64,000 nt of DNA from Brevibacillus formosus. Its GTDB lineage: Bacteria; Bacillota; Bacilli; Brevibacillales; Brevibacillaceae. Position numbers and translations under genes: made by a program. The notes beneath the pieces were generated by a model. It saw only the letters and a list, made by a program, of their open reading frames with translations. It ran no database searches and was not told the DNA's origin. Below, piece after piece: positions 1 through 8,919 of the stretch (its first letter is position 1; each line of letters starts with the position of its first letter). The stretch lies in the NCBI RefSeq assembly GCF_003013405.1, contig NZ_PXZL01000020.1, positions 62,001 to 126,000 of the forward strand, read 5' to 3'.

Positions 1-408
1 GTTTGGTTCTATATAGTCTGCCACACAAACGACTTTTTCTAACAGGGACATGCCAGCCCGACCCGTTGTGTGGTAACGAACGGCTTGTAAAATATCTGCA
101 TCCGTTACACCTAGATCAGTCTGGATCACAATGGCTGCTGCAAAGGCGTGCCACAGCTCTTTTTCCCCTTCCAAAAGCTCTGTAGGCATATCGTGGCGAA
201 CGAGAATCTCGAACATTTTTTCCACAGGCCAGCACTTACAGTAATCGTGCAACAGACCAGCAAGCTCGGCTTTGTCAGGATCAGCCCCGAATCTCTCTGC
301 CAGCTCGCGAGCCGACGCAGCGACCCCAAGCGTGTGCTTGTAGCGTTTTTCATGCATTTGTTGCCGTACGCGAACGAGAAGTTCTTCCCGATTATCCAAA
401 AGTCTCAT
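1..408 (-). CDS. yqeK: HD-domain hydrolase YqeK (partial, runs off window)
   Basis: The first 136 codons are visible; the 3' end lies beyond base 1. The HD metal site is clear: H25, H54-D55 in LLHDYCK, H87, H113 in RYHT and D131. YqeK proteins are known symmetrical Ap4A hydrolases, splitting diadenosine tetraphosphate into two ADP. The ATG overlaps the end of nadD by 17 bases, so translation is probably coupled. This is the same order as nadD-yqeK in Bacillus subtilis. The family assignment is firm; the enzymatic role comes from family knowledge. Confidence 0.93.
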   Translation of the reverse strand, partial: MRLLDNREELLVRVRQQMHEKRYKHTLGVAASARELAERFGADPDKAELAGLLHDYCKCWPVEKMFEILVRHDMPTELLEGEKELWHAFAAAIVIQTDLGVTDADILQAVRYHTTGRAGMSLLEKVVCVADYIEPN

Positions 409-985
409 AGATTCGGTTCTCCTTTATATAGCGCTCCACGGCATCAGGCACAAGATAACGGATGCTTTTCCTGGCAGCTGCCTTCTCGCGAATCATCGTG
501 GAGGAAATGTCCCAAACAGGCATCTCCACAAATGTGACGTCCTCGCTCGAATTTAGGTCCAGTTCGGTTCCTGGCCTCGCTAGACCTATAAAGCGTACCA
601 TATGAATCAGCTCTTGGTACTGGTACCATTTGGGCAAGATTTTTACCATATCTCCCCCCATGATAAAGGAAAACCGGCAATCCGGGAACTGCCTGATGAG
701 CTGAGCCATCGTATCATAGGTGTACGATGGACCTTTTCTTTCGAACTCCACATCTGTTACACGAAACACCTCGTGATCAGACACAGCAAGCTGAACCATT
801 TGCAAGCGGTGATGCGCCAGCGTCAGACTTTCTCTCTTTTTGTGTGGTGGAACATGTGTAGGCATAAACCAGACTTCATCCAGGCCCGCTTGCTCTCTGG
901 CTTGTTCGGCCGCCAGCAAGTGCCCGCAATGAATCGGGTCAAACGTTCCTCCCATGATCCCTACTTGCTTGATTGGCTGTCTCAT
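392..985 (-). CDS. nadD: nicotinate-nucleotide adenylyltransferase NadD
   Basis: 197 residues, the normal length. It joins nicotinate mononucleotide to AMP from ATP in NAD synthesis in the cytoplasm. The nucleotidyltransferase motif GGTFDPIHCGH is at residues 12-22 and the second signature, ISSTMIR, is near residue 160. It follows yhbY closely and overlaps yqeK downstream, inside the conserved yqeG-to-yqeK operon. Confidence 0.97.
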   Translation of the reverse strand: MRQPIKQVGIMGGTFDPIHCGHLLAAEQAREQAGLDEVWFMPTHVPPHKKRESLTLAHHRLQMVQLAVSDHEVFRVTDVEFERKGPSYTYDTMAQLIRQFPDCRFSFIMGGDMVKILPKWYQYQELIHMVRFIGLARPGTELDLNSSEDVTFVEMPVWDISSTMIREKAAARKSIRYLVPDAVERYIKENRIYETFG

Positions 986-999
986 CGCATGCAGGTCAC

Positions 1000-1290
1000 T
1001 TATGGCAGCTTGATCGTCTTGTTCTCCCGAGACTCTTTGTACAAGACAACTGTATGGCCAATCAACTGCACAAGCTCTGCTCCAGCGCCTGCTGCCAGAT
1101 CTTCTGCCACTTGATGTTTATCGTCATTATTGTTTTGCAAGATCGCTACCTTGATCAATTCACGTACTTCCAACGCTTCTTTGATCTGCGTAATCATATT
1201 TTCGTTTACGCCGCCTTTTCCTACTTGGAAAATCGGGGTGAGATGATGTGCTTCTGCGCGCAAAAAGCGCTTTTGCTTGCCGGTCAACAT
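1000..1290 (-). CDS. yhbY: ribosome assembly RNA-binding protein YhbY (CRM domain)
   Basis: A 96-residue single CRM-domain protein starting MLTGKQKRFLR; the typical FQVGKGGV loop sits near residues 22-29. YhbY/YqeI proteins bind pre-50S ribosomal RNA. I placed the start at the ATG at 1290 because GGAGG lies 8 bases upstream; an in-frame TTG two codons earlier is less well placed. It lies between aroE and nadD in the operon, as in Bacillus. Confidence 0.95.
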   Translation of the reverse strand: MLTGKQKRFLRAEAHHLTPIFQVGKGGVNENMITQIKEALEVRELIKVAILQNNNDDKHQVAEDLAAGAGAELVQLIGHTVVLYKESRENKTIKLP

Positions 1291-1319
1291 CGGCAATGCC
1301 TCCTTTTACATCCTGCCAA

Positions 1320-2171
1320 TCAGGTTGTTTTCTTTAATTGTTGCAAGACGACCTCACGCATAACCCCAGTCGGTGCTCGTTCTCCCGTCCACAGCTCGAA
1401 AGCCAGTGCACCTTGATTCACGAACATGCCGATTCCGGAATGAACAGTGGCTCCGATGGCACGCGCTTCTTTGAGCAGACGTGTTTCGAGCGGGTTATAA
1501 ATCAGATCGCTCACGGTTAAACCAGAATGAAGCCATTCTGCTGGCACAGGTGTCTCCTGCACATTTGGCAGCATTCCGATCGATGTCGTATTAATCAACA
1601 GCGAAGAATCCGCGATAGCTGCTTCACCTTCGCCCTGTTCTACGATTTTCGTAGGCACAATCGTTCCGACATGCTCAGCCAATACGGCGGCTCTTTCGCG
1701 GGAACGATTAATGATGCGAATTTCCTTGACTCCTTGTTCAGCCAAGGTAAACGCGACTGCACGGGCAGCGCCTCCAGCCCCTACCATGGTTACCACTTGC
1801 TTTTCAAGAACGATTCCCGTCTCTTCCACAAGCGAACGAACATAGCCCATACCATCTGTGTTATAGCCGATCAAGCGCCCATCACGAGAAACGACGGTAT
1901 TGACGGCACCGATGCGTTTGGCAAGCGGATCAATTTCATCCAGCATCGGCATGATAGCGACCTTGTGGGGGATCGTGACGTTAATCCCTTTCAAGCCTAA
2001 CGCGCGAATACCCGCAACTGCATCTTCCAGATTTTCCGGTTCCACATCGAACGCAGCATAGGCAAATCCCAACCCGGTCTCTGAAAAAGCTGTATTGTGC
2101 ATCATCGGTGATTGCGAGTGGGAAACTGGATGCCCAAACAGGCCAACCAGTTGTGTTTTGCTTGTAATCAT
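1320..2171 (-). CDS. aroE: shikimate dehydrogenase AroE
   Basis: 283 residues. It reduces 3-dehydroshikimate to shikimate with NADPH in the aromatic amino acid pathway. Visible motifs are the substrate-binding [10 protein letters not shown] near the N-terminus, the catalytic lysine in NVTIPHK, YNTDG, and the NADP-binding GAGGAARA. The open frame extends 14 codons further upstream, but the ATG at 2171 has a strong GGGGAGG 8 bases ahead and matches the usual family start. It lies between yqeH and yhbY. Confidence 0.96.
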   Translation of the reverse strand: MITSKTQLVGLFGHPVSHSQSPMMHNTAFSETGLGFAYAAFDVEPENLEDAVAGIRALGLKGINVTIPHKVAIMPMLDEIDPLAKRIGAVNTVVSRDGRLIGYNTDGMGYVRSLVEETGIVLEKQVVTMVGAGGAARAVAFTLAEQGVKEIRIINRSRERAAVLAEHVGTIVPTKIVEQGEGEAAIADSSLLINTTSIGMLPNVQETPVPAEWLHSGLTVSDLIYNPLETRLLKEARAIGATVHSGIGMFVNQGALAFELWTGERAPTGVMREVVLQQLKKTT

Positions 2172-2245
2172 GGAGCTTTTCCTCCCCGGACGTCTCTCTA
2201 TAGCATATGGCAAGGGGCAAGGCTAACTCGACTTTTTTGTTTAAG

Positions 2246-3367
2246 CTAGATCAGCCCTTTGCGCATCCCAACACTTACGCCTTTAGGTGCATGCACGACA
2301 ACACTCGCTTCGTGTTTTCCTTGAATGCTGACCCAGCCCAAACCGGAAATTACGATGTCAGTCGTCGTCGTGGACTTGTTGATTTTAAAGGTGTGCTTCA
2401 CAAATGGTGGAAGTGCTTTCGCAGCTTCCTCCCCTGTTGGCGGCACCAGCAAGGTTCCATGGTGCTTTTGCATCACTTCGTCTGCTTTCTCCAGCTTCGT
2501 CCGATGAATGTACAGGTCGTTGTCGACATAGATGATGAACGGCTGTCTTTCTCCGCGTACGAAGTCGATCCGGGCTAAACCACCCAAAAAGAGCGATTGT
2601 CCATCATCGAGCTGATACACCTTGGAGTTGATCCGGCTAGTCGGGGTAATCTTTCTCAGATCGGTCGGGGATACCATATGTCCAATCTGGTCGCGATTAA
2701 TGATCCCCGGCGTATCAAAAATGGAGCGGTCATCCTCGAGCGGAATCTCGATTTTGTCCAGTGTCGTTCCAGGGAATGGAGAAGTCGTAATCTCCAGCTC
2801 AGCCGCACCATAGTCATGCAAGATGCGGTTGATCATGGTGGACTTTCCTACGTTGGTCACACCGACAATGTAAACATCTCGGCCTTTGCGCAGCTCTCCA
2901 ATGCGATTCAACAGTTCATCGATATGAAGTCCTTTTTGCGCGCTGATCAGTACGACATCCTCCGGGCGCAGTCCGCGTTCTTTTGCTTCGTGCTGCATCC
3001 AGTTGCGTACGCGGTTCAGGTTGATGTTTCTCGGCAGCAGATCAACCTTGTTACCCACGAGCAAAATCGGATTTTTCCCGACAAAACGTGGCAAACCTTT
3101 GAGCCAGGAGCCTTGGAAATCAAAGATATCGACAACCATCACGACAAGAGACTCCGTAGAACCGATGCCATCCAAAATCTTGAGGAAGTCGTCATCGCCC
3201 ATTCCAACGGGAGCTACTTCATTATAATGCTTGATACGATAACACCGCTGGCAAATGACTACCTTTCTGCCAAGCGCGGACTCCGGTGCATAGCCAGGTT
3301 TTTTTGCATCTGCTGTCTGAATGGCAATCCCACATCCAGCACAAGAGCCATGCATTTGTTCCGTCAT
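2246..3367 (-). CDS. yqeH: ribosome biogenesis GTPase YqeH (circularly permuted)
   Basis: 373 residues. The N-terminal zinc finger has paired cysteines (CAGC and CQRC). The GTPase motifs come in permuted order: the G4 motif NKVD precedes the P-loop GVTNVGKST and the G3 motif DTPGI, which defines the YqeH/RsgA-type circularly permuted GTPases. YqeH supports 30S subunit maturation. The start at 3367 is fixed by GGAGGAG upstream and by a 4-base ATGA overlap with yqeG, indicating coupled translation. Confidence 0.97.
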   Translation of the reverse strand: MTEQMHGSCAGCGIAIQTADAKKPGYAPESALGRKVVICQRCYRIKHYNEVAPVGMGDDDFLKILDGIGSTESLVVMVVDIFDFQGSWLKGLPRFVGKNPILLVGNKVDLLPRNINLNRVRNWMQHEAKERGLRPEDVVLISAQKGLHIDELLNRIGELRKGRDVYIVGVTNVGKSTMINRILHDYGAAELEITTSPFPGTTLDKIEIPLEDDRSIFDTPGIINRDQIGHMVSPTDLRKITPTSRINSKVYQLDDGQSLFLGGLARIDFVRGERQPFIIYVDNDLYIHRTKLEKADEVMQKHHGTLLVPPTGEEAAKALPPFVKHTFKINKSTTTTDIVISGLGWVSIQGKHEASVVVHAPKGVSVGMRKGLI

Positions 3368-3888
3368 GCTTTTCTCCTCCACGAAACCATTCCTTTCCTC
3401 TCCATCCAATTAAGGGCCACACGCTCCATCTGACGATTAAAGCGCGTCCAAAAACCATCCGTCTGGGCTACAGGAACGACCAGGATCGTATGAAATCCTA
3501 ATCGATTTCCTCCCAGCACATCGGTAAACAATTGATCGCCAATGACAACGGTCTCAGCGATGGTTACATTCATCTGCCGCACTGCCTGCAAAAAGGCACG
3601 GTTTGTCGGCTTTTTGGCCGCATAAATAAACCCGAGATTTAATGGGGCACAGAAGCGGTCTACACGCTCCTTGTTGTTGTTGGAGACAACCGTGACCTGT
3701 ATGCCAGCCTCATGCATGCGAGCAAGCCAGTTGATGACCTCCTGGGTTGCATGTGGCCTGTCCCATTCCACCAAGGTGTTATCCAAGTCTGTAATCACCG
3801 CACGGATGTTATTTCGTTTCAATTGATCTATGTCAATGTGATGGATTGATTCGACGAACTGACTAGGCATCAGCTTCTCTAAAAACAC
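3364..3888 (-). CDS. yqeG: HAD-superfamily (IIIA) phosphatase YqeG
   Basis: 174 residues from a GTG start that has GGAGG 6 bases upstream; the ATG fifteen bases further in has no such site. The HAD nucleophile motif TDLDNTLVEW lies near residue 40, followed by the VSNN motif and the conserved GDQLFTDVLGG. The substrate is not known. First gene of the yqeG-yqeH-aroE-yhbY-nadD-yqeK operon; its stop overlaps the yqeH start. Confidence 0.93.
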   Translation of the reverse strand: MFLEKLMPSQFVESIHHIDIDQLKRNNIRAVITDLDNTLVEWDRPHATQEVINWLARMHEAGIQVTVVSNNNKERVDRFCAPLNLGFIYAAKKPTNRAFLQAVRQMNVTIAETVVIGDQLFTDVLGGNRLGFHTILVVPVAQTDGFWTRFNRQMERVALNWMERKGMVSWRRKA

Positions 3889-3936
3889 GGGGCACCTCCA
3901 AATGATGTGAAGCAATCAACCGCGATTTCGGCACCT

Positions 3937-3966
3937 ACTATACCATAATCGACCACTTGGTTGCAA
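3937..3966 (-). promoter_or_regulatory. sigma-A type promoter of the yqeG operon
   Basis: Reading leftward, a -35 box TTGCAA (3961-3966) is followed after 18 bases by a -10 box TATAGT (3937-3942), about 50 bases before the yqeG start. It is the only good promoter seen ahead of the six-gene operon. Confidence 0.6.
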
Positions 3967-3987
3967 AACAAAAAGCATGATCACCAC

Positions 3988-4016
3988 TTGCCTTGCTCTG
4001 TCATCCAGTGTAAAAT
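3988..4016 (+). promoter_or_regulatory. promoter of the TetR-family regulator gene
   Basis: TTGCCT and TAAAAT are separated by exactly 17 bases. The palindromic operator candidate begins about ten bases after the -10 box, a usual place for autorepression. Confidence 0.55.
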
Positions 4017-4026
4017 GGCGTTACCA

Positions 4027-4056
4027 AGAAAACTGTTTTTGTTTTTACAGTTTTCT
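4027..4056. promoter_or_regulatory. perfect inverted repeat, candidate TetR operator
   Basis: AGAAAACTGT and its exact reverse complement ACAGTTTTCT flank a 10-base T-rich spacer. The palindrome sits between the promoter and the coding start of the TetR-family gene. I see no second copy of this exact sequence ahead of the MFS gene, so the pair may be controlled from this one site. Confidence 0.6.
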
Positions 4057-4102
4057 ATTATGCTGTTTTGGCTGGGGGTCGATTGCAATTAGAAACCGGA
4101 TC

Positions 4103-4651
4103 ATGAAAGGTTTTATTGAAGAGATTCGCGATAAAGGCATGAAATTTTCCATGGATGATTTGGCGAAGCGGCTTGGGATCAGTAAGCGCACGTTATACGA
4201 GCACTTCTCATCCAAGGTGGAAATTCTGGAAACGATCATTCAGCAGTCCTTTGAAGAGGGCGATGAAAAAACACAGCAAATTCTCGCAGACGACAGTCTC
4301 TCTCTTATTGATAAAATCAAAGGTGTCATGATGGTTTTACCGACACACTATGAATTTTATGATTTGCGCATCCTCGAACAGATGAAGCGATATTATCCTG
4401 AGCAATATGCCCAAGTCGAGGCTTCTCTATCCGAGGATTGGCAAACACTTCGCGTCCTTCTTGAGCAAGCGATTCGAGAAGGACTCATCATCAATATGGA
4501 CGTCACGCTCATGCTGAAGGTTATTGTCGATGCGTTGAATTCTACACTCGACCAGCGCTTTTACATGAAAAACCAGATTACAGTCTCAGAGGCGCTCTCT
4601 GCTATTGTAGATGTCCTCTTGTTTGGGTTGGTACCAGCGGATAAACGGTAA
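4103..4651 (+). CDS. TetR/AcrR-family transcriptional regulator
   Basis: About 182 residues from the first in-frame ATG after the promoter. The helix-turn-helix is clear: SMDDLAKRLGISKRTLYEHF. The ligand-binding half has no recognised signature. The start is uncertain: helix 1 of TetR proteins normally needs a few more residues, and the codons just upstream are ATT (4082, 4088) after a GGGGG run, so a rare ATT start is possible. The adjacent codirectional MFS exporter gene suggests it represses that exporter and is released by its substrate. Confidence 0.88.
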   Translation: MKGFIEEIRDKGMKFSMDDLAKRLGISKRTLYEHFSSKVEILETIIQQSFEEGDEKTQQILADDSLSLIDKIKGVMMVLPTHYEFYDLRILEQMKRYYPEQYAQVEASLSEDWQTLRVLLEQAIREGLIINMDVTLMLKVIVDALNSTLDQRFYMKNQITVSEALSAIVDVLLFGLVPADKR

Positions 4652-4757
4652 CAAATGACTCGTGGTCATTCCACTATCTTTGGAAGACCACGATACCGTT
4701 TTTTGCAAGAAAACCAATAAAACAAAAATAGTTTTTATAGTTAAGAGGTGTTTTATC

Positions 4758-5975
4758 ATGTCCATTTTTACACAAATGACCAAACAACAACGAATCGGAC
4801 TTTTGTTTGTCATCCTGATCCTTTTCATCGACATGCTGCTGTACAGCTTGTTGATTCCGATTGTTCCTTATTTTACGGAATTGCTTGCGCCCTCCTCGAC
4901 CATAATGGGCGTGCTGTTTAGCAGCTATGCAGTCGCGATGCTCATTGCCACCCCCATTTTCGGGCCGATATCCGATCGGGTTGGGAGACGGACAATGCTT
5001 TTGATCGGCTTGCTCGGTCTCGTCGCTTCCACGTTTTTGTTTGCTTTCTCTGAAACAATGGCCTTGTTGATTACCGCGCGTTTTGTTCAAGGTATTGCTG
5101 CTGCGGCTACATGGCCAACTGCTCTTGCCCTCTTGGCGGATTTGTTCCCATCCAAAATGCGCGGAGCTGTAATGGGAATTGCATTGACGGCGATTTCGAC
5201 CGGTACATTGCTCGGAGCGCCGATTGGCGGATGGTTGTTTGAAATCAGCGACCATCGCATGCCTTTCCTGGCAGCAGCAGCCTTTACCGCGATCAACATT
5301 GTGCTGGTTTACTTGTTCTTGAAGGAAGACACGGCGAGAACTGTCAGTGAAAAGCTTCATGTCGGTGGATTCATCCGCAATCCGCAAGTCATTTTTATCG
5401 CTGGAATCGTCCTGTTGGCCGAGATTTCCCTTTGTTTGCTGGAACCGACGTTGCCCGTATTTTTTACAGAGAAGCTCAGCATGACGCCGACAACCATCGG
5501 TCTTTTGTTTGGGATCATGACACTCGCCTACGGACTGATCGCCCCAGTTTCCGGCTCCCTTTCCAGCCGCATGAATCCGTATAAGCTCATGTTTGGGGGA
5601 ATCATGACGCTGGCTGTGTTTCTGCCATTTTTGGCGTGGACGGACTCCCTCTGGCAGGCAATGCTTGCAATGGCATTGGTCGGGGCTAGTATTGGCTTTA
5701 CCTTATCACCTACCTTGGCTACGTTGGGGGCCATCATTGACCAAGGAGGAAGCGGCGCATACGGCACGGCGTACTCTCTCTTTAATATGTTTCACGGAAT
5801 CGGAATGGTGGCAGGCCCACTGGCAGGGGGAATTTTGACGGATTTACTTCCTGTATCCTCTGTCCTCCTGATCGTGGCAGCATCCATCCTTGGCTTCGGC
5901 ATTTTCCTTTTTGTCCAATTAAAAGCAAGCAAATCCGCCAGTCATTACACCAAGGAAAGCGAGATGAAATTTTGA
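4758..5975 (+). CDS. MFS multidrug-type exporter (DHA1-like)
   Basis: 405 residues with about 12 hydrophobic segments. Motif A, GPISDRVGRR, follows the second segment, as in drug:proton antiporters, and a proline/glycine-rich GTLLGAPIGG in the fifth segment resembles motif C. The start at 4758 is chosen for AGAGGTG just upstream. It lies about 100 bases after the TetR gene, and its stop overlaps the next gene's TTG. The substrate cannot be told from sequence. Confidence 0.9.
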   Translation: MSIFTQMTKQQRIGLLFVILILFIDMLLYSLLIPIVPYFTELLAPSSTIMGVLFSSYAVAMLIATPIFGPISDRVGRRTMLLIGLLGLVASTFLFAFSETMALLITARFVQGIAAAATWPTALALLADLFPSKMRGAVMGIALTAISTGTLLGAPIGGWLFEISDHRMPFLAAAAFTAINIVLVYLFLKEDTARTVSEKLHVGGFIRNPQVIFIAGIVLLAEISLCLLEPTLPVFFTEKLSMTPTTIGLLFGIMTLAYGLIAPVSGSLSSRMNPYKLMFGGIMTLAVFLPFLAWTDSLWQAMLAMALVGASIGFTLSPTLATLGAIIDQGGSGAYGTAYSLFNMFHGIGMVAGPLAGGILTDLLPVSSVLLIVAASILGFGIFLFVQLKASKSASHYTKESEMKF

Positions 5976-6418
5976 GCTTGTCTATTCGTGAAATTACGAA
6001 AGAAAATTGGCGCCAAATTGCCTGCTTGACTGTAACGGAAGGTCAACAAGCCTTCATTGAGAGCAACGCTTTTTCCATCGCCCAATCGGGTTTTGAACCG
6101 GAATGGGTATCATGCGGTCTGTATGATAAGGATATCGCTGTCGGTTATGCCATGCACGGAATCGATGTAGAGAATGGCCGAATTTGGCTGGATCGCTTTA
6201 TGATTGATAGCAGCCATCAGGGTAAGGGTTACGCCAAAAAGTTTCTGCACATACTCGTTGAGGAAGTGTGCAGACGATATGGCTGTACGCGCATTTACTT
6301 GAGTATTCATCCTGAAAACGAGTTCGCTCGCAAGCTGTATGAGTCGTTTGGCTTTGCCTCAAATGGCGAAATGGATGGTCCGGAGGAAGTGATGGTCCTC
6401 GACCTGACATATGAATAG
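5972..6418 (+). CDS. GNAT-family N-acetyltransferase
   Basis: 148 residues. The acetyl-CoA loop is HQGKGYAKKFL, and the C-terminal ENEFARKLYESFGF is the usual GNAT ending. The start is a TTG overlapping the TGA of the MFS gene (TTGA), so it is probably translated by coupling and belongs to the same operon. The acceptor is unknown; linkage to an exporter suggests detoxification, which is inference. Confidence 0.88.
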   Translation: MSLSIREITKENWRQIACLTVTEGQQAFIESNAFSIAQSGFEPEWVSCGLYDKDIAVGYAMHGIDVENGRIWLDRFMIDSSHQGKGYAKKFLHILVEEVCRRYGCTRIYLSIHPENEFARKLYESFGFASNGEMDGPEEVMVLDLTYE

Positions 6419-6421
6419 AAC

Positions 6422-6464
6422 AGGCACCTCCTCTGTCGGTACTGACGAAGGGGGTGCCTCTTTA
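6422..6464 (+). terminator. terminator after the MFS/GNAT operon
   Basis: Stem AGGCACCTCC / GGGGGTGCCT followed by CTTTA. It could also serve the minus-strand gene ending at 6470. Confidence 0.7.
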
Positions 6465-6469
6465 TGTCT

Positions 6470-6661
6470 TTATGGTTGACTTTTACGTGCTTCCATCAGT
6501 CTCTTGACCTTCTCTGTCGGAGTCCAGCATTGGAAGCGATAGTCCGGACGAGTCTCATAGGTTAGACGAGAACATCGATAGCTGACTCCGCCCGAGCCTT
6601 TCTCCACACGAAAATGAATACAGGTCGCACAGCAATGAAAGGAATTCTCTGTCTCCACCAT
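6470..6661 (-). CDS. small cysteine-rich protein, function unknown
   Basis: 63 residues from the ATG at 6661, which has GGGAGGGAG directly upstream. Four cysteines (HCCATC near residues 9-12 and C in YRCSRL, FQCWTP) and a histidine suggest a small zinc-binding fold. It starts 10 bases after the dinB stop and is probably cotranscribed. I do not recognise the family. Confidence 0.72.
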   Translation of the reverse strand: MVETENSFHCCATCIHFRVEKGSGGVSYRCSRLTYETRPDYRFQCWTPTEKVKRLMEARKSQP

Positions 6662-6671
6662 TCTCCCTCCC

Positions 6672-7724
6672 TTACTTCCCCAGCTTCCACGAAAACATTG
6701 AGAGCTGTTCGTACCGCTCCCCTTGCTGCTCGGCAAAATTCGAAAAGCCTACGCCAACTAATCGAACGCCCGCTGTATAGTCAAAGGCGTCGAGCAAATC
6801 ATCCAACAGTTCCTGCCAGTTAGCCCCAGCAATAGCCTTATGCTGCTTGGTCCGTTGGGTAAAGTCCGCGTACTTGATTTTGAGCGTTATCGTCTGGGGC
6901 TCGACCCCTTCTTCGCGGATGTCCTCTTCGACCTCACGCAAAAGGGATGTGGCAATCGGAGAAATCGCATCCCTGTCAAACAAATCGAAGGGCAGTGTCG
7001 TTTCGCGGCTCAATGATTTCGGAGCGCGGTCCATTTCGATCTCGCGGTTGTCTTCCCCTCTCGCCCGGTAATAGAGGGAACGACCGAACTTCCCAAATAA
7101 CGTAGTGGCTTCATCGATTGAAAGCCGCCAAAAATCCTCTACCGTTTCAATCCCCTTTTTCGCGAGCAGCTCTTGTGACTTTTTTCCGACTCCATGCAAG
7201 GTGCCAATTGGCAACGACCGCAGCACATCCAGAGCCTGCTCTGGTCGGATGATTACAAAGGCATCCGGCTTTTTTAAGTCACTGGCAATCTTAGCCAACG
7301 ACATATTGTAGGAGAGTCCGATGCTGCAAGTAAGTCCGGTCTCCCGTTTGATTCGTCTCTTGATATCGCGGGCGATGGGTACCGCATTCTCATAATGGGA
7401 CACGTCTAAATAAGCCTCGTCTAGACCCACTGTTTGATAACGCTCTGTATAAGAAGTAAATATCTGTCTGACTTCAGCAGATTTTTCAATATAACGGTTA
7501 TAGCGGACAGGCAGATAAAAGCCTTGCGGACATTTTTTCCTCGCCATGGCGACAGGCATTGCGGAACGAACACCGTATTTGCGTGCCTCGTAGCTACAGG
7601 TCGATACGACACCGCGATTGCCAGTTCCCCCGACAATGACCGGCTTCCCCCGCAATTCAGGGCGATCTAACTGCTCTACACTCGCAAAAAATGCGTCAAT
7701 ATCCAAGTGAAGAATTTTTTTCAT
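6672..7724 (-). CDS. dinB: DNA polymerase IV DinB
   Basis: 350 residues, the normal length for a Y-family polymerase. The first catalytic aspartates are in LHLDIDAFFASVEQ at the N-terminus and the catalytic DE pair is in VGLDEAYLDVS near residue 105. A helix-hairpin-helix follows (LPIGTLHGVGKKSQELL), then the little-finger domain. The start at 7724 matches the family and follows GGTGGG. It performs error-prone lesion bypass. No LexA box was sought base by base. Confidence 0.95.
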   Translation of the reverse strand: MKKILHLDIDAFFASVEQLDRPELRGKPVIVGGTGNRGVVSTCSYEARKYGVRSAMPVAMARKKCPQGFYLPVRYNRYIEKSAEVRQIFTSYTERYQTVGLDEAYLDVSHYENAVPIARDIKRRIKRETGLTCSIGLSYNMSLAKIASDLKKPDAFVIIRPEQALDVLRSLPIGTLHGVGKKSQELLAKKGIETVEDFWRLSIDEATTLFGKFGRSLYYRARGEDNREIEMDRAPKSLSRETTLPFDLFDRDAISPIATSLLREVEEDIREEGVEPQTITLKIKYADFTQRTKQHKAIAGANWQELLDDLLDAFDYTAGVRLVGVGFSNFAEQQGERYEQLSMFSWKLGK

Positions 7725-7797
7725 AGGGATACCCACCAAACATACATTCTCATTTCTATTATCCCTGTTTTGTTCCATTGACGCAAGCGAGAACGTC

Positions 7798-8238
7798 CTA
7801 AGCCTGGTTTTCGATTACTTGTAGCAGCTCTGATACTGGAGGATTTCCTTTTTTGGCATATAAGATTGTTCCGTTTTTTCCGATGATGTACACGATGCGT
7901 TGCTGAAAAAACAACCCGAGAACTTTTCCAACATCGTACGCTTTTCGAATGGATTCATCTTCATCCATGATCAATGGAAATTCATAGCGGAATTTTTCTG
8001 CAAATGAGCGCTTTTTGTCCATAGCACCTGGATTGACACCAAAAACGACCGTATTTGCTTGTTCGATTTTGGCGTAATGATCCTGGACTGCACATAGCTG
8101 TTTCGTACAAATCGGGGTATCATCTCCCGGATAGAAAATGAGGACGATATTTTCTTTGCCGATGTAATCCCTAAGATTAATGGTTCCTTTTGTGCTCGCC
8201 GCCGTAAAGACGGGAGCCGAGTCTCCGACCTTTAACAT
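7798..8238 (-). CDS. peroxiredoxin, Bcp-like (AhpC/TSA family)
   Basis: 146 residues. The active site YPGDDTPICTKQLC gives a peroxidatic C44 and a nearby resolving C49, the spacing of Bcp-type thiol peroxidases that reduce hydroperoxides using thioredoxin. The ATG at 8238 is preferred because GAGGTGA is its ribosome-binding site; the GTG 3 codons earlier is part of that site. No signal peptide, so cytoplasmic. Confidence 0.92.
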   Translation of the reverse strand: MLKVGDSAPVFTAASTKGTINLRDYIGKENIVLIFYPGDDTPICTKQLCAVQDHYAKIEQANTVVFGVNPGAMDKKRSFAEKFRYEFPLIMDEDESIRKAYDVGKVLGLFFQQRIVYIIGKNGTILYAKKGNPPVSELLQVIENQA

Positions 8239-8255
8239 TTCTCTCACCTCTATGC

Positions 8256-8747
8256 TCAGTATACAGGGGCTTCCGGAATGTCAAAATTCATTCTCCCATC
8301 CCGATACTTTGTGAACGGATCCTCCTCCTCCCCCATAATCCATACCTTTCCTTCCCATACATGTACGGTTTCAGCATATTCAAATCTTTGTCCACTCTGC
8401 TCAACTTCAAGCTTCATTTCAAGAAAGGCAGTATGCCCATCTTCGTATCTAATCTTTGTGATCTCAAAGTTTTTCATTTTATACTGTTGAGCTTGTAAGA
8501 AGGCGATCTTTTTCATGTAAAATTCTTTCGCTTCCTGTTCACTTAACATTGTGCCATCAACTGGATGCCTGCCGTTTGCATCATACAGATAAAGCGTCTC
8601 GAAAGCTGTTGCGTAGTCTTCATCGATAAGCGCTTGATAATACTTCGTGGTTATCATTTTCATGTCGCGTTCAGCAAAATACTCTGTGAAGAGGAACCTT
8701 GGAAAAATGAGCAGAAAAAGCAAAATAACTACAATTATTTTCTTCAA
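8256..8747 (-). CDS. membrane-anchored protein with NTF2-like fold, unknown function
   Basis: 163 residues. One N-terminal hydrophobic anchor (residues about 3-20) is followed by an extracytoplasmic part that alternates helices and beta strands: KYYQALIDEDYATAFETLY, then FLEMKLEVEQ and ETVHVWEGKVWIMG. This pattern resembles NTF2-like/DUF4829-type domains. It lies just upstream of the peroxiredoxin gene and may be cotranscribed. No catalytic residues recognised. Confidence 0.75.
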   Translation of the reverse strand: MKKIIVVILLFLLIFPRFLFTEYFAERDMKMITTKYYQALIDEDYATAFETLYLYDANGRHPVDGTMLSEQEAKEFYMKKIAFLQAQQYKMKNFEITKIRYEDGHTAFLEMKLEVEQSGQRFEYAETVHVWEGKVWIMGEEEDPFTKYRDGRMNFDIPEAPVY

Positions 8748-8870
8748 AAACTCACCTCACAAAAATCCATTCTCTTACGTGAAGTTCGATTCTGCCTGTC
8801 ATTTATCCTTGTTTGACTACACTTCTACCATTGGCATGAGCAACCCGTACGCGGAAGCCCTCCCGCATGC

Positions 8871-8904
8871 AAAAAAACCGCTCTGGGCAATCCCAGAACG
8901 GTTT
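8871..8904 (-). terminator. terminator of the class-I amidotransferase gene
   Basis: Leftward, AAACCGTTCTGGGA / TGCCCAGAGCGGTTT forms a strong stem followed by seven T. Confidence 0.85.
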
Positions 8905-8919
8905 CTCACATTTTCTATT

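Noticed and set aside
4674..5387. 237-codon minus-strand frame opposite the MFS gene
   Set aside because: Antisense shadow, hydrophilic and repetitive, without a ribosome site.
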